This document shows, in pieces, positions 7,051 through 14,286 of a stretch of DNA of 21,837 nt. The DNA is from an uncultured Caryophanales bacterium (GTDB taxonomy: Bacteria; Bacillota_I; Bacilli_A; RF39; UBA660). The position numbers were made by a program, and so were the translations under genes. Numbering within the stretch: the first letter of the stretch is position 1; every line of letters starts with the position of its first letter. The notes under the pieces were generated by a model. The model was not told the origin of the DNA and ran no database searches. It worked only from the letters and a program-made list of their open reading frames with translations. Location of the stretch: NCBI GenBank assembly GCA_905206805.1, contig CAJLIR010000021.1, forward strand, positions 1 to 21,837, given 5' to 3'.

Positions 7051-7633
7051 TCCTCCTTATTAAATCACTATCAATAATACTTTTAGGATCTTTAAGATCC
7101 GATTTATTATAAGAGCAGTTGGGACTCATAAGCATAAAGTGTACATGAATACCTGTCGAACGACCTGTTGAACCAATTATTCCAATTTTTTCTCCTGACT
7201 TAACAATTTGTCCTTCAGATACAACTATAGAATTATCTAACATATGACCATAAGCAGTATAGTAAGTTTCTCCATTAACATCATGTTGTATTTTTACATA
7301 GTTTCCTAAACCATTAGGTTCATATCCCGTTTTATATATTTTTCCACCTGCTGATGCCACAATTTCAGTACCTTCGGGAGCTGATAAGTCAATACCACTA
7401 TGAAATATTTCTTCATTTGTAAATGGATCATTTCGAGTTCCAAAAAGGGAAGTAATGGAGTAAGTGACATCTATTTTAAATGGAGCATTAAACTCTGATA
7501 GATTACCAACTGCAACTGCTGATGGGTCACCATTAGAACCATCTGCAATCATAATTACTAATGCAATAATAAAAATTATAATAATTACAGGAGCCGAAAT
7601 TATGAATGCATATATCTTTTTAATATCATCCAT
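6968..7633 (-). CDS. Membrane-anchored M23 peptidoglycan endopeptidase
   Basis: 221 aa. One N-terminal membrane segment (residues about 10-30), then an extracellular M23/LytM domain with the zinc motifs HSGID (H78, D82) and HVH (H163, H165). It cuts peptide bridges in peptidoglycan so that the conjugation channel can cross the wall, the role of VirB1-like hydrolases in Gram-positive systems. The usual partner domains (lysozyme-like or NlpC/P60) are absent. Its ATG overlaps the VirB4 stop codon (TAATG), so the two are translationally coupled. The last 27 codons (polar, Q/S/P-rich) overlap the start of the 98-aa gene. Confidence 0.92.
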   Translation of the reverse strand: MDDIKKIYAFIISAPVIIIIFIIALVIMIADGSNGDPSAVAVGNLSEFNAPFKIDVTYSITSLFGTRNDPFTNEEIFHSGIDLSAPEGTEIVASAGGKIYKTGYEPNGLGNYVKIQHDVNGETYYTAYGHMLDNSIVVSEGQIVKSGEKIGIIGSTGRSTGIHVHFMLMSPNCSYNKSDLKDPKSIIDSDLIRRNEYKNNKSKYPSLQPIQGQQPSQSFGR

Positions 7634-9993
7634 TAACGACCACCAGCATTACCAAACAACTCCTTTTCTTCTTCTCTTAAATGAATTTGAATTGGTAAAC
7701 GAGTATCTTGACTTATAACAAATAATCCCTGACCACGAGAAGCAGTTGTAAGGAATTGTATTTCAGATTCTGATAAATTCATCATTTTTTGAACAGCTTC
7801 AATTTCTTTTTGTCCTTGTGCCATGACCAAAATATAAGAACTATTATCTATAATAACTTGTCCAAATCTTTCAATACCTTGTGAAGTAAAATCTATTAAA
7901 TTTTGACTAATAATCCATAATGAGCCATTATATTTTCTTATTCTTTTTGCTGTTCTTTTTAAGAAATCTATACCATCTTTATTATTAGGATCAATAAGTA
8001 AATGTGCCTCATCACATACAAGAATTACTTGTTCGTTTCGGTCACGACTTATCTCGTTCCAACACCAAGATAATATATTAAAGAATTGAGTTCTTAATAT
8101 AGTTTCATCTGAATCAACAAGACTATGAATATCCAAAACTATAAAATCTGATGAGTTATCCACATTAATACTTGAATGACCATTAAAAATTCGTGCATCA
8201 GCTCCAATTGTAGATTTTTTTAACATTGAAGAAATTTTTTCTAACGACTCAATAACATTTCGTGCCTCTTTATTTGCTTTTGCTTGTTTTAACGTCTCAA
8301 CTACCTTATTATATAAATCTTGCATTATAGGGTAGTCATCACTTGATAATTTTGATAAGTCAGTATCAAAATCAATATTTTTATCTTTATATACTTCTAT
8401 AAGTATTTCTTCAATTTTGGTTAACTCATAAGCAGTTAGATCCTGTAAATAATACTTTATAAAAGTTCTAAACGTTTGAAAATGTCTTGATAAATCATTA
8501 TTAAAATTCTTTTTATCTTCATCAGAGTCATCAGCACCTTTTCTAACTTCAAGTGGATTGATTATTCCATGTGAACCTGTTCCACAATCAATCCATGTAC
8601 CATTAATATTTTCACATAAATCCTTATACTCTCGTTCAGGATCTATAACAATTACCTTAGATCCACGACACCAATTACCTCGAATAAGTTTTTTTATTAA
8701 AGTAGACTTACCTGAACCTGATTTACCAATAATTACTGCATTTGAATTATTTCTTTTACTAGTTCTTTTCCATAAGTCAAAAAACAAAAGACTACCAAGA
8801 GAATCAGTTCCAATCATCATAGCATCGCCATCATCTTGCAATGTTTGAAAGATAAAAGGGAAAGATGAGGCAGTAGTCATCATAGGAATTGGAAGTCCGA
8901 ATTCTTTTTCTAAATCTCTATACAATGTAGGTAAACACATTTTTAATGATCGTTCTTGCTCAAACATTAAATCAGTGCCACCCATACCATAAGCAGAAAG
9001 AGTAGTTTTTAATTCTTTTTTTGCTCTTTCCATATTTTCCTTCGAATCACCATAGCATAAAAAATTGACCGTCAACAATGAAAACTTTTCATGTTCACGA
9101 TCAATTCTATTCACTAATTGAACATAATCGTCTAACTGGTTATTTAATACAACCTCATCATTATAATTATTTGTGTTCATTAATTTTGATTTTACTTCTG
9201 ACATACTTTTTTTCAAAGTATTGCTTATATCAAATGCATCCATAGGAGAGATTGTCATAACCATACGAGTATGGTTAACGTTAGCAACTGCACCTAACCA
9301 TGCAACACCAACAATAGATGGGTATGTTCGAAGTGTAACAACACTTACATAAGCATCACCTAGAATTATATCCTTTTCATTGATTTTTAAGCCATTTGGG
9401 GCGATTTTCTCTTTAAATGAGCGAGTTATACCTGTAGCATCTTTTTTGAAAATGTCAAGCGATGTGACAGGATTTAAAATTATATATAATAAATCTCGCC
9501 ACTCTTCACTAGAAACTCTTTCACTATGTAATCCAATAGAAATAAATTCCTGAATTAAATCATTTAGCTTTTGATTAATTAATTGCTCATTTGTTGCATC
9601 TTCTTCCATAATTAAATAAAATTCTCGATTTACAACCCATTTTTTATTATTTAAATCTTGGACAAAATTATAATCTTCCTCTAGTAATTTTATTTTGCTT
9701 TTATTAGTTTCAGATTTAATTTTAGAACCTAGTAAGTTTAAGTTATCATCAAGATTAATCGGTTTATCTACACTAAAAATTTTAACAGGGTAGTCAATTG
9801 AATTTAAAACCTTTTTAAGTTCTGCGACTTTGATTTTTTGCTCTTCATCAAATAATAAATGTAAATTGATAGATCCAATTTTGATTCCACCAACAATTCT
9901 ATTATTATCCAAATAAACTAGGTTATTCCAAACATCTTGAAATGGAATAAAATCTGATATATTTTTGGGAAGTTTACTTTTCTTATTAATCAG
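7633..9993 (-). CDS. virB4: VirB4 conjugation ATPase
   Basis: The channel-assembly ATPase of the type IV secretion system. Counted from the TTG at 9912: Walker A GKSGSGKS at 396-403 and Walker B ILVCDEAH at 630-637, with a family-typical N-terminal domain. TTG 9912 has no ribosome binding site. Upstream the frame stays open for 27 codons, encoding KKSKLPKNISDFIPFQDVW and NNLVYLDNN, which closely resembles the conserved opening of Gram-positive VirB4 proteins (xxDFIPFxxI...LxDG). GGAGGG at 10000-10005 precedes it; CTG (9993) is at 7 nt and ATT (9990) at 10 nt. So the real start is probably a non-canonical codon. The gene overlaps the upstream RHH gene by 8 nt and is coupled to the M23 gene downstream. 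Confidence 0.95.
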   Translation of the reverse strand: MINKKSKLPKNISDFIPFQDVWNNLVYLDNNRIVGGIKIGSINLHLLFDEEQKIKVAELKKVLNSIDYPVKIFSVDKPINLDDNLNLLGSKIKSETNKSKIKLLEEDYNFVQDLNNKKWVVNREFYLIMEEDATNEQLINQKLNDLIQEFISIGLHSERVSSEEWRDLLYIILNPVTSLDIFKKDATGITRSFKEKIAPNGLKINEKDIILGDAYVSVVTLRTYPSIVGVAWLGAVANVNHTRMVMTISPMDAFDISNTLKKSMSEVKSKLMNTNNYNDEVVLNNQLDDYVQLVNRIDREHEKFSLLTVNFLCYGDSKENMERAKKELKTTLSAYGMGGTDLMFEQERSLKMCLPTLYRDLEKEFGLPIPMMTTASSFPFIFQTLQDDGDAMMIGTDSLGSLLFFDLWKRTSKRNNSNAVIIGKSGSGKSTLIKKLIRGNWCRGSKVIVIDPEREYKDLCENINGTWIDCGTGSHGIINPLEVRKGADDSDEDKKNFNNDLSRHFQTFRTFIKYYLQDLTAYELTKIEEILIEVYKDKNIDFDTDLSKLSSDDYPIMQDLYNKVVETLKQAKANKEARNVIESLEKISSMLKKSTIGADARIFNGHSSINVDNSSDFIVLDIHSLVDSDETILRTQFFNILSWCWNEISRDRNEQVILVCDEAHLLIDPNNKDGIDFLKRTAKRIRKYNGSLWIISQNLIDFTSQGIERFGQVIIDNSSYILVMAQGQKEIEAVQKMMNLSESEIQFLTTASRGQGLFVISQDTRLPIQIHLREEEKELFGNAGGR

Positions 9994-10225
9994 TTAAATC
10001 CCTCCCTATATTTAACATTATTTTTGTTATTTCTTCTGAATATATATTATTTTTAATATTATTCTTTCTTATCTCATTTAATCTATTATCCATATTAATT
10101 AATAATCTAATGTAATTAGACATTGTCATTTTATTTTTATAAGCATTTCTTTTTAAAGCTTGTTTTTCTTTTTTATTTAGTCTTAATGTTAAATGAGTGT
10201 TATATAGTTTTAATCTATTATTTAT
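9986..10225 (-). CDS. Second small RHH protein, ATA start, upstream of VirB4
   Basis: An 80-codon frame lacking any ATG/GTG/TTG before codon 33. It encodes (M)NNRLKLYNTHLTLRLNKKE then KQALKRNAYKNKMTMSNYIR: the strand THLTLRLN, a basic helix and MTMSNYIRLLI are the classic plasmid-mobilization RHH pattern. The rest is helical. The frame opens directly after the TGA of the 118-aa gene, whose last codons contain AAGGAGG (10234-10240); ATA at 10225 is 8 nt from it. The end overlaps virB4. Starting at the internal ATG would destroy the DNA-binding strand, so ATA is preferred. Probable roles: relaxosome component or repressor of the transfer operon. Family likely, role inferred. Confidence 0.7.
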   Translation of the reverse strand: MNNRLKLYNTHLTLRLNKKEKQALKRNAYKNKMTMSNYIRLLINMDNRLNEIRKNNIKNNIYSEEITKIMLNIGRDLTD

Positions 10226-10228
10226 ATT

Positions 10229-10585
10229 TCAATCCTCCTTATAAGAAATAGTTTCTAAATGTTCTAATACACCTGAATAATCATAAGAACGAAGTATACC
10301 ATTATTAAGTAAAGCAACAGGAATTAATTTATAATCATAACATAAAGTCCCATCGATTTGTTTTAATATTCTTGATTTTTTCAAGGCTTTTAAAATTCCG
10401 TTATCCTTTACATCAGGATCTAAAAAAACATGACCTTTATCTAAATAAGCATCACTTAAATCTGCCGTTACTTCAATCTCTTGATTTTTATTTGAGATTG
10501 TTAATTTCATCCTTTTACTTTCATAAGTCGAAACATTAACAAACCATAGTGTATTATTATATTTTAATTTTTTTCTTTTATCTAT
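10229..10585 (-). CDS. Unknown 118-aa protein, ATA start
   Basis: No family recognised. The obvious ATG (10510) sits with AAAGG directly abutting it, which cannot position a ribosome. Upstream the same frame is open for 25 codons reading (M)DKRKKLKYNNTLWFVNV..., preceded by a full GGAGG (10593-10597) with ATA 10585 exactly 7 nt away (ATT 10588 at 4 nt). The body contains alternating strands and helices (LTISNKNQEIEVTADLSDAY...). No signal peptide or membrane segment. It follows the 176-aa gene by 12 nt and is followed directly by the RHH gene, so it belongs to the virB4 operon. Confidence 0.7.
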   Translation of the reverse strand: MDKRKKLKYNNTLWFVNVSTYESKRMKLTISNKNQEIEVTADLSDAYLDKGHVFLDPDVKDNGILKALKKSRILKQIDGTLCYDYKLIPVALLNNGILRSYDYSGVLEHLETISYKED

Positions 10586-10597
10586 AATTTATCCTCC

Positions 10598-11128
10598 TTA
10601 TATATGAACATCAAATATATATCCATATTTTTCTTTAGTTTCTTTAATTAACTCAATCATTTTATTTTCATCTTTATATAAATTTGATAACTTATAAGCA
10701 ACTTCATCTGCAATTCTTATATCATTGGTATAAACACAAAACATACCATTTTCCGAATCATAATTTAACTTATTATTTAGTGAACTTGATGATTTTTCTA
10801 AATACTCAAAAAAGGCATCGTTATAGCAATGACCATCTCCATAAGGTATATTACTCTTAATTTCATTAACCCAGTCATAACAATAATCACTTTGATCTAA
10901 TAAAACTGAAAAATTCTCATCTTTAAAACTGATTATTTTAAAAGGACTTATTTGTTTATTAAACCAAGATTCAAATTTCTTATATTCTTTTTCCTTATAT
11001 AATACATCAGACAAAAATAATTCTGAATCTAGGTTTTTATTTACTTCATTAAGATAATCACCAATTGCATCATAACGAGTACTTCCCATATCTTTTTTTA
11101 TTTCTTCATATTCTTGCAAAATACTCAT
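10598..11128 (-). CDS. Unknown 176-aa soluble protein in the virB4 operon
   Basis: Not recognised. Acidic, no membrane segment, rich in Y, D, E, K and S; segments such as YGDGHCYNDAFFEYLEK and IRIADEVAYKLSNLYKDENK suggest an alpha/beta fold. The ATG has GGAGGG 7-8 nt upstream and overlaps the stop codon of the 39-aa gene (ATGA), so the two are coupled. Its place between the small membrane protein and virB4 suggests a transfer accessory or regulatory role, but nothing in the sequence tells which. Confidence 0.8.
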   Translation of the reverse strand: MSILQEYEEIKKDMGSTRYDAIGDYLNEVNKNLDSELFLSDVLYKEKEYKKFESWFNKQISPFKIISFKDENFSVLLDQSDYCYDWVNEIKSNIPYGDGHCYNDAFFEYLEKSSSSLNNKLNYDSENGMFCVYTNDIRIADEVAYKLSNLYKDENKMIELIKETKEKYGYIFDVHI

Positions 11129-11244
11129 TTCTTATCCCTCCATTTTTCTTCTTCTCGTGAACATTCACCTGATACTATACACGAGCATACTGCAAATAAA
11201 AAAAAGAATAGTAAAAATACTATTCCTAAAATCTTTTCCAACAT
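11125..11244 (-). CDS. 39-aa single-pass membrane protein
   Basis: Small ORF starting ATG TTG GAA, product begins MLEKILGIVFLLFFFLFAV and continues with CSCIVSGECSREEEKWRDKK. One membrane helix (residues about 5-20), three Cys just after it and a charged tail; the CSC position might suggest a lipid-attachment site but no proper lipobox is present. GGAGG lies 5 nt upstream, and its TGA overlaps the ATG of the 176-aa gene. A terminator hairpin ends about 7 nt before its ribosome binding site, so it is the first gene after an attenuator-like site. Confidence 0.7.
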   Translation of the reverse strand: MLEKILGIVFLLFFFLFAVCSCIVSGECSREEEKWRDKK

Positions 11245-11255
11245 TTTACCTCCAA

Positions 11256-11279
11256 CAAAAAAACGACATATTAGTCGTT
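11256..11279 (-). terminator. Terminator between the lipoprotein gene and the 39-aa gene
   Basis: AACGAC/GTCGTT stem (11279-11274 with 11267-11262), 6-nt loop, then seven T on the - strand and GTTGGAGG, the ribosome binding site of the next gene. It is a small but typical intrinsic terminator and leaves no room for a new promoter. Confidence 0.75.
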
Positions 11280-11304
11280 AATTATCATATTATATAAATT
11301 TCTT

Positions 11305-11907
11305 TTATACTATTCCATTAAATATTGTACACTTACCATTACTATTAAAAGTTGCATTTAAAGATTTACCTTCAGAGTTAACCCAAGTATATTTATTTGA
11401 GAATGTAGTGACGTTATATAATGTACCTTCAACACCACCTACAATTTCTACAAACTCTTCATAAGTTAAACCATCACTAGAATTTATTTTTTCTTTCAAT
11501 TTATCTACTTTAGAAAAATCAACCTTATCATTTTTTATCATTTCATTTGGAAACTCTGATGAAATTTGAGCAGTAACCTTTCCTTTAAATTCATCTAATC
11601 TTACAGTTATAGAAGTATCATCTGTTAATTCCCATTCATATTTCTTATAAGTTGATACTGCTCCCTCTTTGCTTTGATCAACCAATTTACCTTCAAAGCC
11701 AATTATTTCATTAACTTTTTCATATGTAGTATCAGAACTTAATTTTTTAATGCATTCAAATACATCACAATTCCCTTTGGATTTCTGAACTGTTTCATTT
11801 TTAGTTTTATCATTTGTTTTACTATCAGTTGTTTTTTGATTTCCGCACCCAGTTAATCCAACAATTAAAATACCTGCTAAAATTACACTTAATATTCTCT
11901 TTCTCAT
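11305..11907 (-). CDS. Lipoprotein with two BamE/DUF3862-like repeats
   Basis: 200 aa. Signal peptide MRKRILSVILAGILIVGL followed by lipobox LTGC (Cys21), then a polar linker and two related halves: TTYEKVNEIIGFEGKLVDQS... and LTYEEFVEIVGGVEGTLYNV..., each followed by YxWxx and a strand-rich segment. This (L/T)TYEE(V/F)xxIxGxxG repeat is typical of small Gram-positive lipoproteins related to SmpA/BamE. It is anchored on the outer face of the membrane. The ATG has GGAGTG 6 nt upstream and a consensus promoter stands 30 nt before it, so it is transcribed independently of the T4SS genes. A small lipoprotein within a conjugation operon might be an entry-exclusion or channel-assembly factor; this is only inference. 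Confidence 0.88.
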   Translation of the reverse strand: MRKRILSVILAGILIVGLTGCGNQKTTDSKTNDKTKNETVQKSKGNCDVFECIKKLSSDTTYEKVNEIIGFEGKLVDQSKEGAVSTYKKYEWELTDDTSITVRLDEFKGKVTAQISSEFPNEMIKNDKVDFSKVDKLKEKINSSDGLTYEEFVEIVGGVEGTLYNVTTFSNKYTWVNSEGKSLNATFNSNGKCTIFNGIV

Positions 11908-11936
11908 TTTTTCACTCCTTCATAAAATACACGTTT

Positions 11937-11965
11937 ATTATACCTTATGAAATTATTAATGTCAA
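11937..11965 (-). promoter_or_regulatory. Consensus sigma-A promoter of the lipoprotein gene
   Basis: TTGACA (11965-11960), 17-nt spacer, TATAAT (11942-11937): a perfect match on both boxes, the strongest promoter in the window. Transcription would begin near 11930, giving a leader of about 23 nt. Confidence 0.9.
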
Positions 11966-12004
11966 TGTATGCAATTTATATTAAATTAAATTGAAATTAA
12001 TAAT

Positions 12005-12277
12005 TTATTTTACTTTATAACACCTTTGTCTTTTTTTAAATATTAAAAATTTTTTTAAAATAGATAATGCTGTACTCCCATTTGGTAAAGGAAGTAATAA
12101 TAAAAACATTAATAGTGGTGGAATACAAAAAAAGATTACTTTTAATTTATATTGTGTAATAAAGAAAGAAAAAAGATAACCAATACCAAATGAAATCGCA
12201 ATCGCAATACATTCAAGTATTCCAAATCCTTTAAATATTTCTTTTTTAGTTTTTATATTTTTAGGAATTAGATACAT
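12005..12277 (-). CDS. PrgI family protein (VirB3-like channel component)
   Basis: 90 aa. Starts MYLIPKNIKTKKEIFKGFGI, the family-typical cytoplasmic opening, followed by two hydrophobic segments (about residues 22-40 and 47-66) and a basic end. PrgI proteins are the VirB3 equivalent of Gram-positive T4SS and always neighbour VirB4/VirB6. The ATG at 12277 overlaps the VirB6 stop (TGATG) and has AGGAAG 8 nt upstream; earlier GTG (12286) lacks support. The order virB6-prgI-(lipoprotein)-virB4 is the usual arrangement with an insertion. Confidence 0.9.
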   Translation of the reverse strand: MYLIPKNIKTKKEIFKGFGILECIAIAISFGIGYLFSFFITQYKLKVIFFCIPPLLMFLLLLPLPNGSTALSILKKFLIFKKRQRCYKVK

Positions 12278-13629
12278 CAATACCACTTCCTATCAAAATT
12301 ACTATTTGCCTCAAGACCTGAATTACTCATATACTGATTTCTAATAGGATTATATTTCATACTAAATGGATTCATATAAGGATTTGAATTATTAAATGAT
12401 GTATTAGGTTTCTTTTTCATATTTTCACTTGTATATTTTTTTATCAATTGATTTGCACCATAACTATTATGCTGTGCCATTTTTTCTTTAACATTAGCCA
12501 TTTGCTCTTTATTTAAGTTACTACCTCGACCATTAAACAAATTTGAAATACCTCCTGCAATTTTTCTTCCACCATATCTTATTACATTAGCACCTGTCCC
12601 CAACGTTGACATTGTTCCTGCTTTAGCAATTCCTAATCCTGCATTTATACCAGTACCTACTGCCATTAGAGATTGAATATCACCAAATGCTGACATCATA
12701 CCTGATTGTTGCCCAAGTAATGAACTAATCAACGTTGGTGTGCTTATTATAAACAATAAAGCACCTATAATTAAAAATATACCTGTAAGAGTTCCATTAT
12801 CCTTTATTGCAGAACCAAACATGTTAAGCAATAATCCAATACATATAAATTGAACAATTGTAATTAAAAAATATCCCATTGTACTTTTAGTCCATGTTTC
12901 AAATGCTTTAGATTGATTATTTGTTAAACTGGTACAACAAAAAGGTCCAACTATTTTCATCAGTGCAATTTCCATCACTCGTTTTGCCATTTGAATTGCA
13001 ACAAAGAAGAGTAAAAAGACTGTCACAACGGAAAGAATTATTAACATAATAAAATTAAGTGAATATTTATAACAATCACCAATACCTGCAAAACCACCTT
13101 CAGTAGAATTGATTTTTATTTTTTTCCAATTATTAATCAAATATTCTTTATCCGTTTGTTTCATTTCATCATCATATGATGTAGCTCTAATTAAAGCTTT
13201 AGATATGGTTCCTTCAGCTCCATTTGATTTATCCATACCTGATACAGTTATTACAGCATTAGTTGCTTTTGTAGAAAAATTATAACCAAATTGAAATAAA
13301 GGATTAATTAAAAACATCATAACTATTGCCAATATGACTCCACGATAAATTGTAAGTGGGCTACCTCGACCATCATTTTTTACAATATAATTCATAACAA
13401 GTTCTATAACAACTTTAAGAATTAACCATGAACAGGCAACAATTAATGCACCACTAAATATTTTATTTACATAATCATTATCAAAAAATTTATAACGCCA
13501 AATTTTATTAATGATATCAAAGAATCCATCTAGAAACCAAAGAATACCTTTGGCAATACTCCAAAGTGCATTTCTAAACACGTCTAAATACCATTTTTGT
13601 TCTACTTGACTAACTGCTAATATTTGTAT
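12277..13629 (-). CDS. VirB6/TrbL-like polytopic channel protein
   Basis: About 450 aa. Five to seven membrane segments in the first 300 residues (for example IFSGALIVACSWLILKVVI, GVILAIVMMFLINPLF, FIMLIILSVVTVFLLFFVAI, GIFLIIGALLFIISTPTLI) and a polar Gly/Asn-rich C-terminal tail. This is the architecture of VirB6/TrbL proteins, which form the inner-membrane platform of the mating channel. The GTG at 13581 has no ribosome binding site. Upstream codons (QILAVSQVEQKWYLDV) are in frame, and GGGGG (13637-13641) lies exactly 7 nt before an ATA at 13629, the likely real start. It follows the sortase gene closely and is coupled to prgI. Confidence 0.9.
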   Translation of the reverse strand: MQILAVSQVEQKWYLDVFRNALWSIAKGILWFLDGFFDIINKIWRYKFFDNDYVNKIFSGALIVACSWLILKVVIELVMNYIVKNDGRGSPLTIYRGVILAIVMMFLINPLFQFGYNFSTKATNAVITVSGMDKSNGAEGTISKALIRATSYDDEMKQTDKEYLINNWKKIKINSTEGGFAGIGDCYKYSLNFIMLIILSVVTVFLLFFVAIQMAKRVMEIALMKIVGPFCCTSLTNNQSKAFETWTKSTMGYFLITIVQFICIGLLLNMFGSAIKDNGTLTGIFLIIGALLFIISTPTLISSLLGQQSGMMSAFGDIQSLMAVGTGINAGLGIAKAGTMSTLGTGANVIRYGGRKIAGGISNLFNGRGSNLNKEQMANVKEKMAQHNSYGANQLIKKYTSENMKKKPNTSFNNSNPYMNPFSMKYNPIRNQYMSNSGLEANSNFDRKWY

Positions 13630-13641
13630 TAAAATTCCCCC

Positions 13642-14286
13642 TTAATAGTTTTCTTGGTTAATTAACTCAGAGATAACAATAATTTGTTTATTAGTGTTAT
13701 GCCTACAAGTAATCATAGTAAGAGTAGTTTTGTCTAAATCTCTTGTAATAAGTGCTGTACCATTTTTTTCTATATCATAAATATTAGTCACTTTATATGT
13801 ATATTTAATTCCACCATAGTATATATATGAAATATCTCCAATTACTAATTTATCTAAATTTTTAAAATATGAAACTCTGCCTGATCCCGAATGACCTGCA
13901 AGAATGAAGTTTCCTTTAGAAATATTAGGCATATCAGATCCTTTTAATATTTCAACATTACGATTAACATTGTTATAACATTTTTCCTGTGATAAACCTC
14001 TTTTAATATTTATCTTAGGAATTTCTAATACTGCAATATAATTATAATTAGTTTTACTTATGTTTTTGTTTTCAACTTCAACAAATTTATTTTCCTGTGG
14101 AATATCTTCAACAACTTGTTCTTCTTCAAAAAATTCTTGCACATTATCTTTTTCAATTCTTTTTAAATTATAATCTGAATAGATGTGGTATCCAATTATA
14201 AATAATCCAATTAAAATAAGAAAAGAGCCAATTACTAAAATTTGACTCTTGAAATCTTTATTCTTATTTTTTTCTTTTTTTATCAT
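13642..14286 (-). CDS. Sortase, dedicated to the upstream adhesin
   Basis: 214 aa. N-terminal membrane anchor (FKSQILVIGSFLILIGLFII), then a sortase beta barrel with catalytic His in LAGHSGSG (His132) and Cys in TMITCRHN (Cys194). It joins the sorting motif of surface proteins to the cell wall. The catalytic Arg normally found 8-10 residues after the Cys is not evident: that position reads NTNKQIIVI, the only nearby Arg being adjacent to the Cys. The ATG at 14286 lies inside the 3' end of the adhesin gene (23-nt overlap), so expression is coupled, supporting an enzyme-substrate pair. The GTG at 14307 is less likely. Confidence 0.92.
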   Translation of the reverse strand: MIKKEKNKNKDFKSQILVIGSFLILIGLFIIGYHIYSDYNLKRIEKDNVQEFFEEEQVVEDIPQENKFVEVENKNISKTNYNYIAVLEIPKINIKRGLSQEKCYNNVNRNVEILKGSDMPNISKGNFILAGHSGSGRVSYFKNLDKLVIGDISYIYYGGIKYTYKVTNIYDIEKNGTALITRDLDKTTLTMITCRHNTNKQIIVISELINQENY

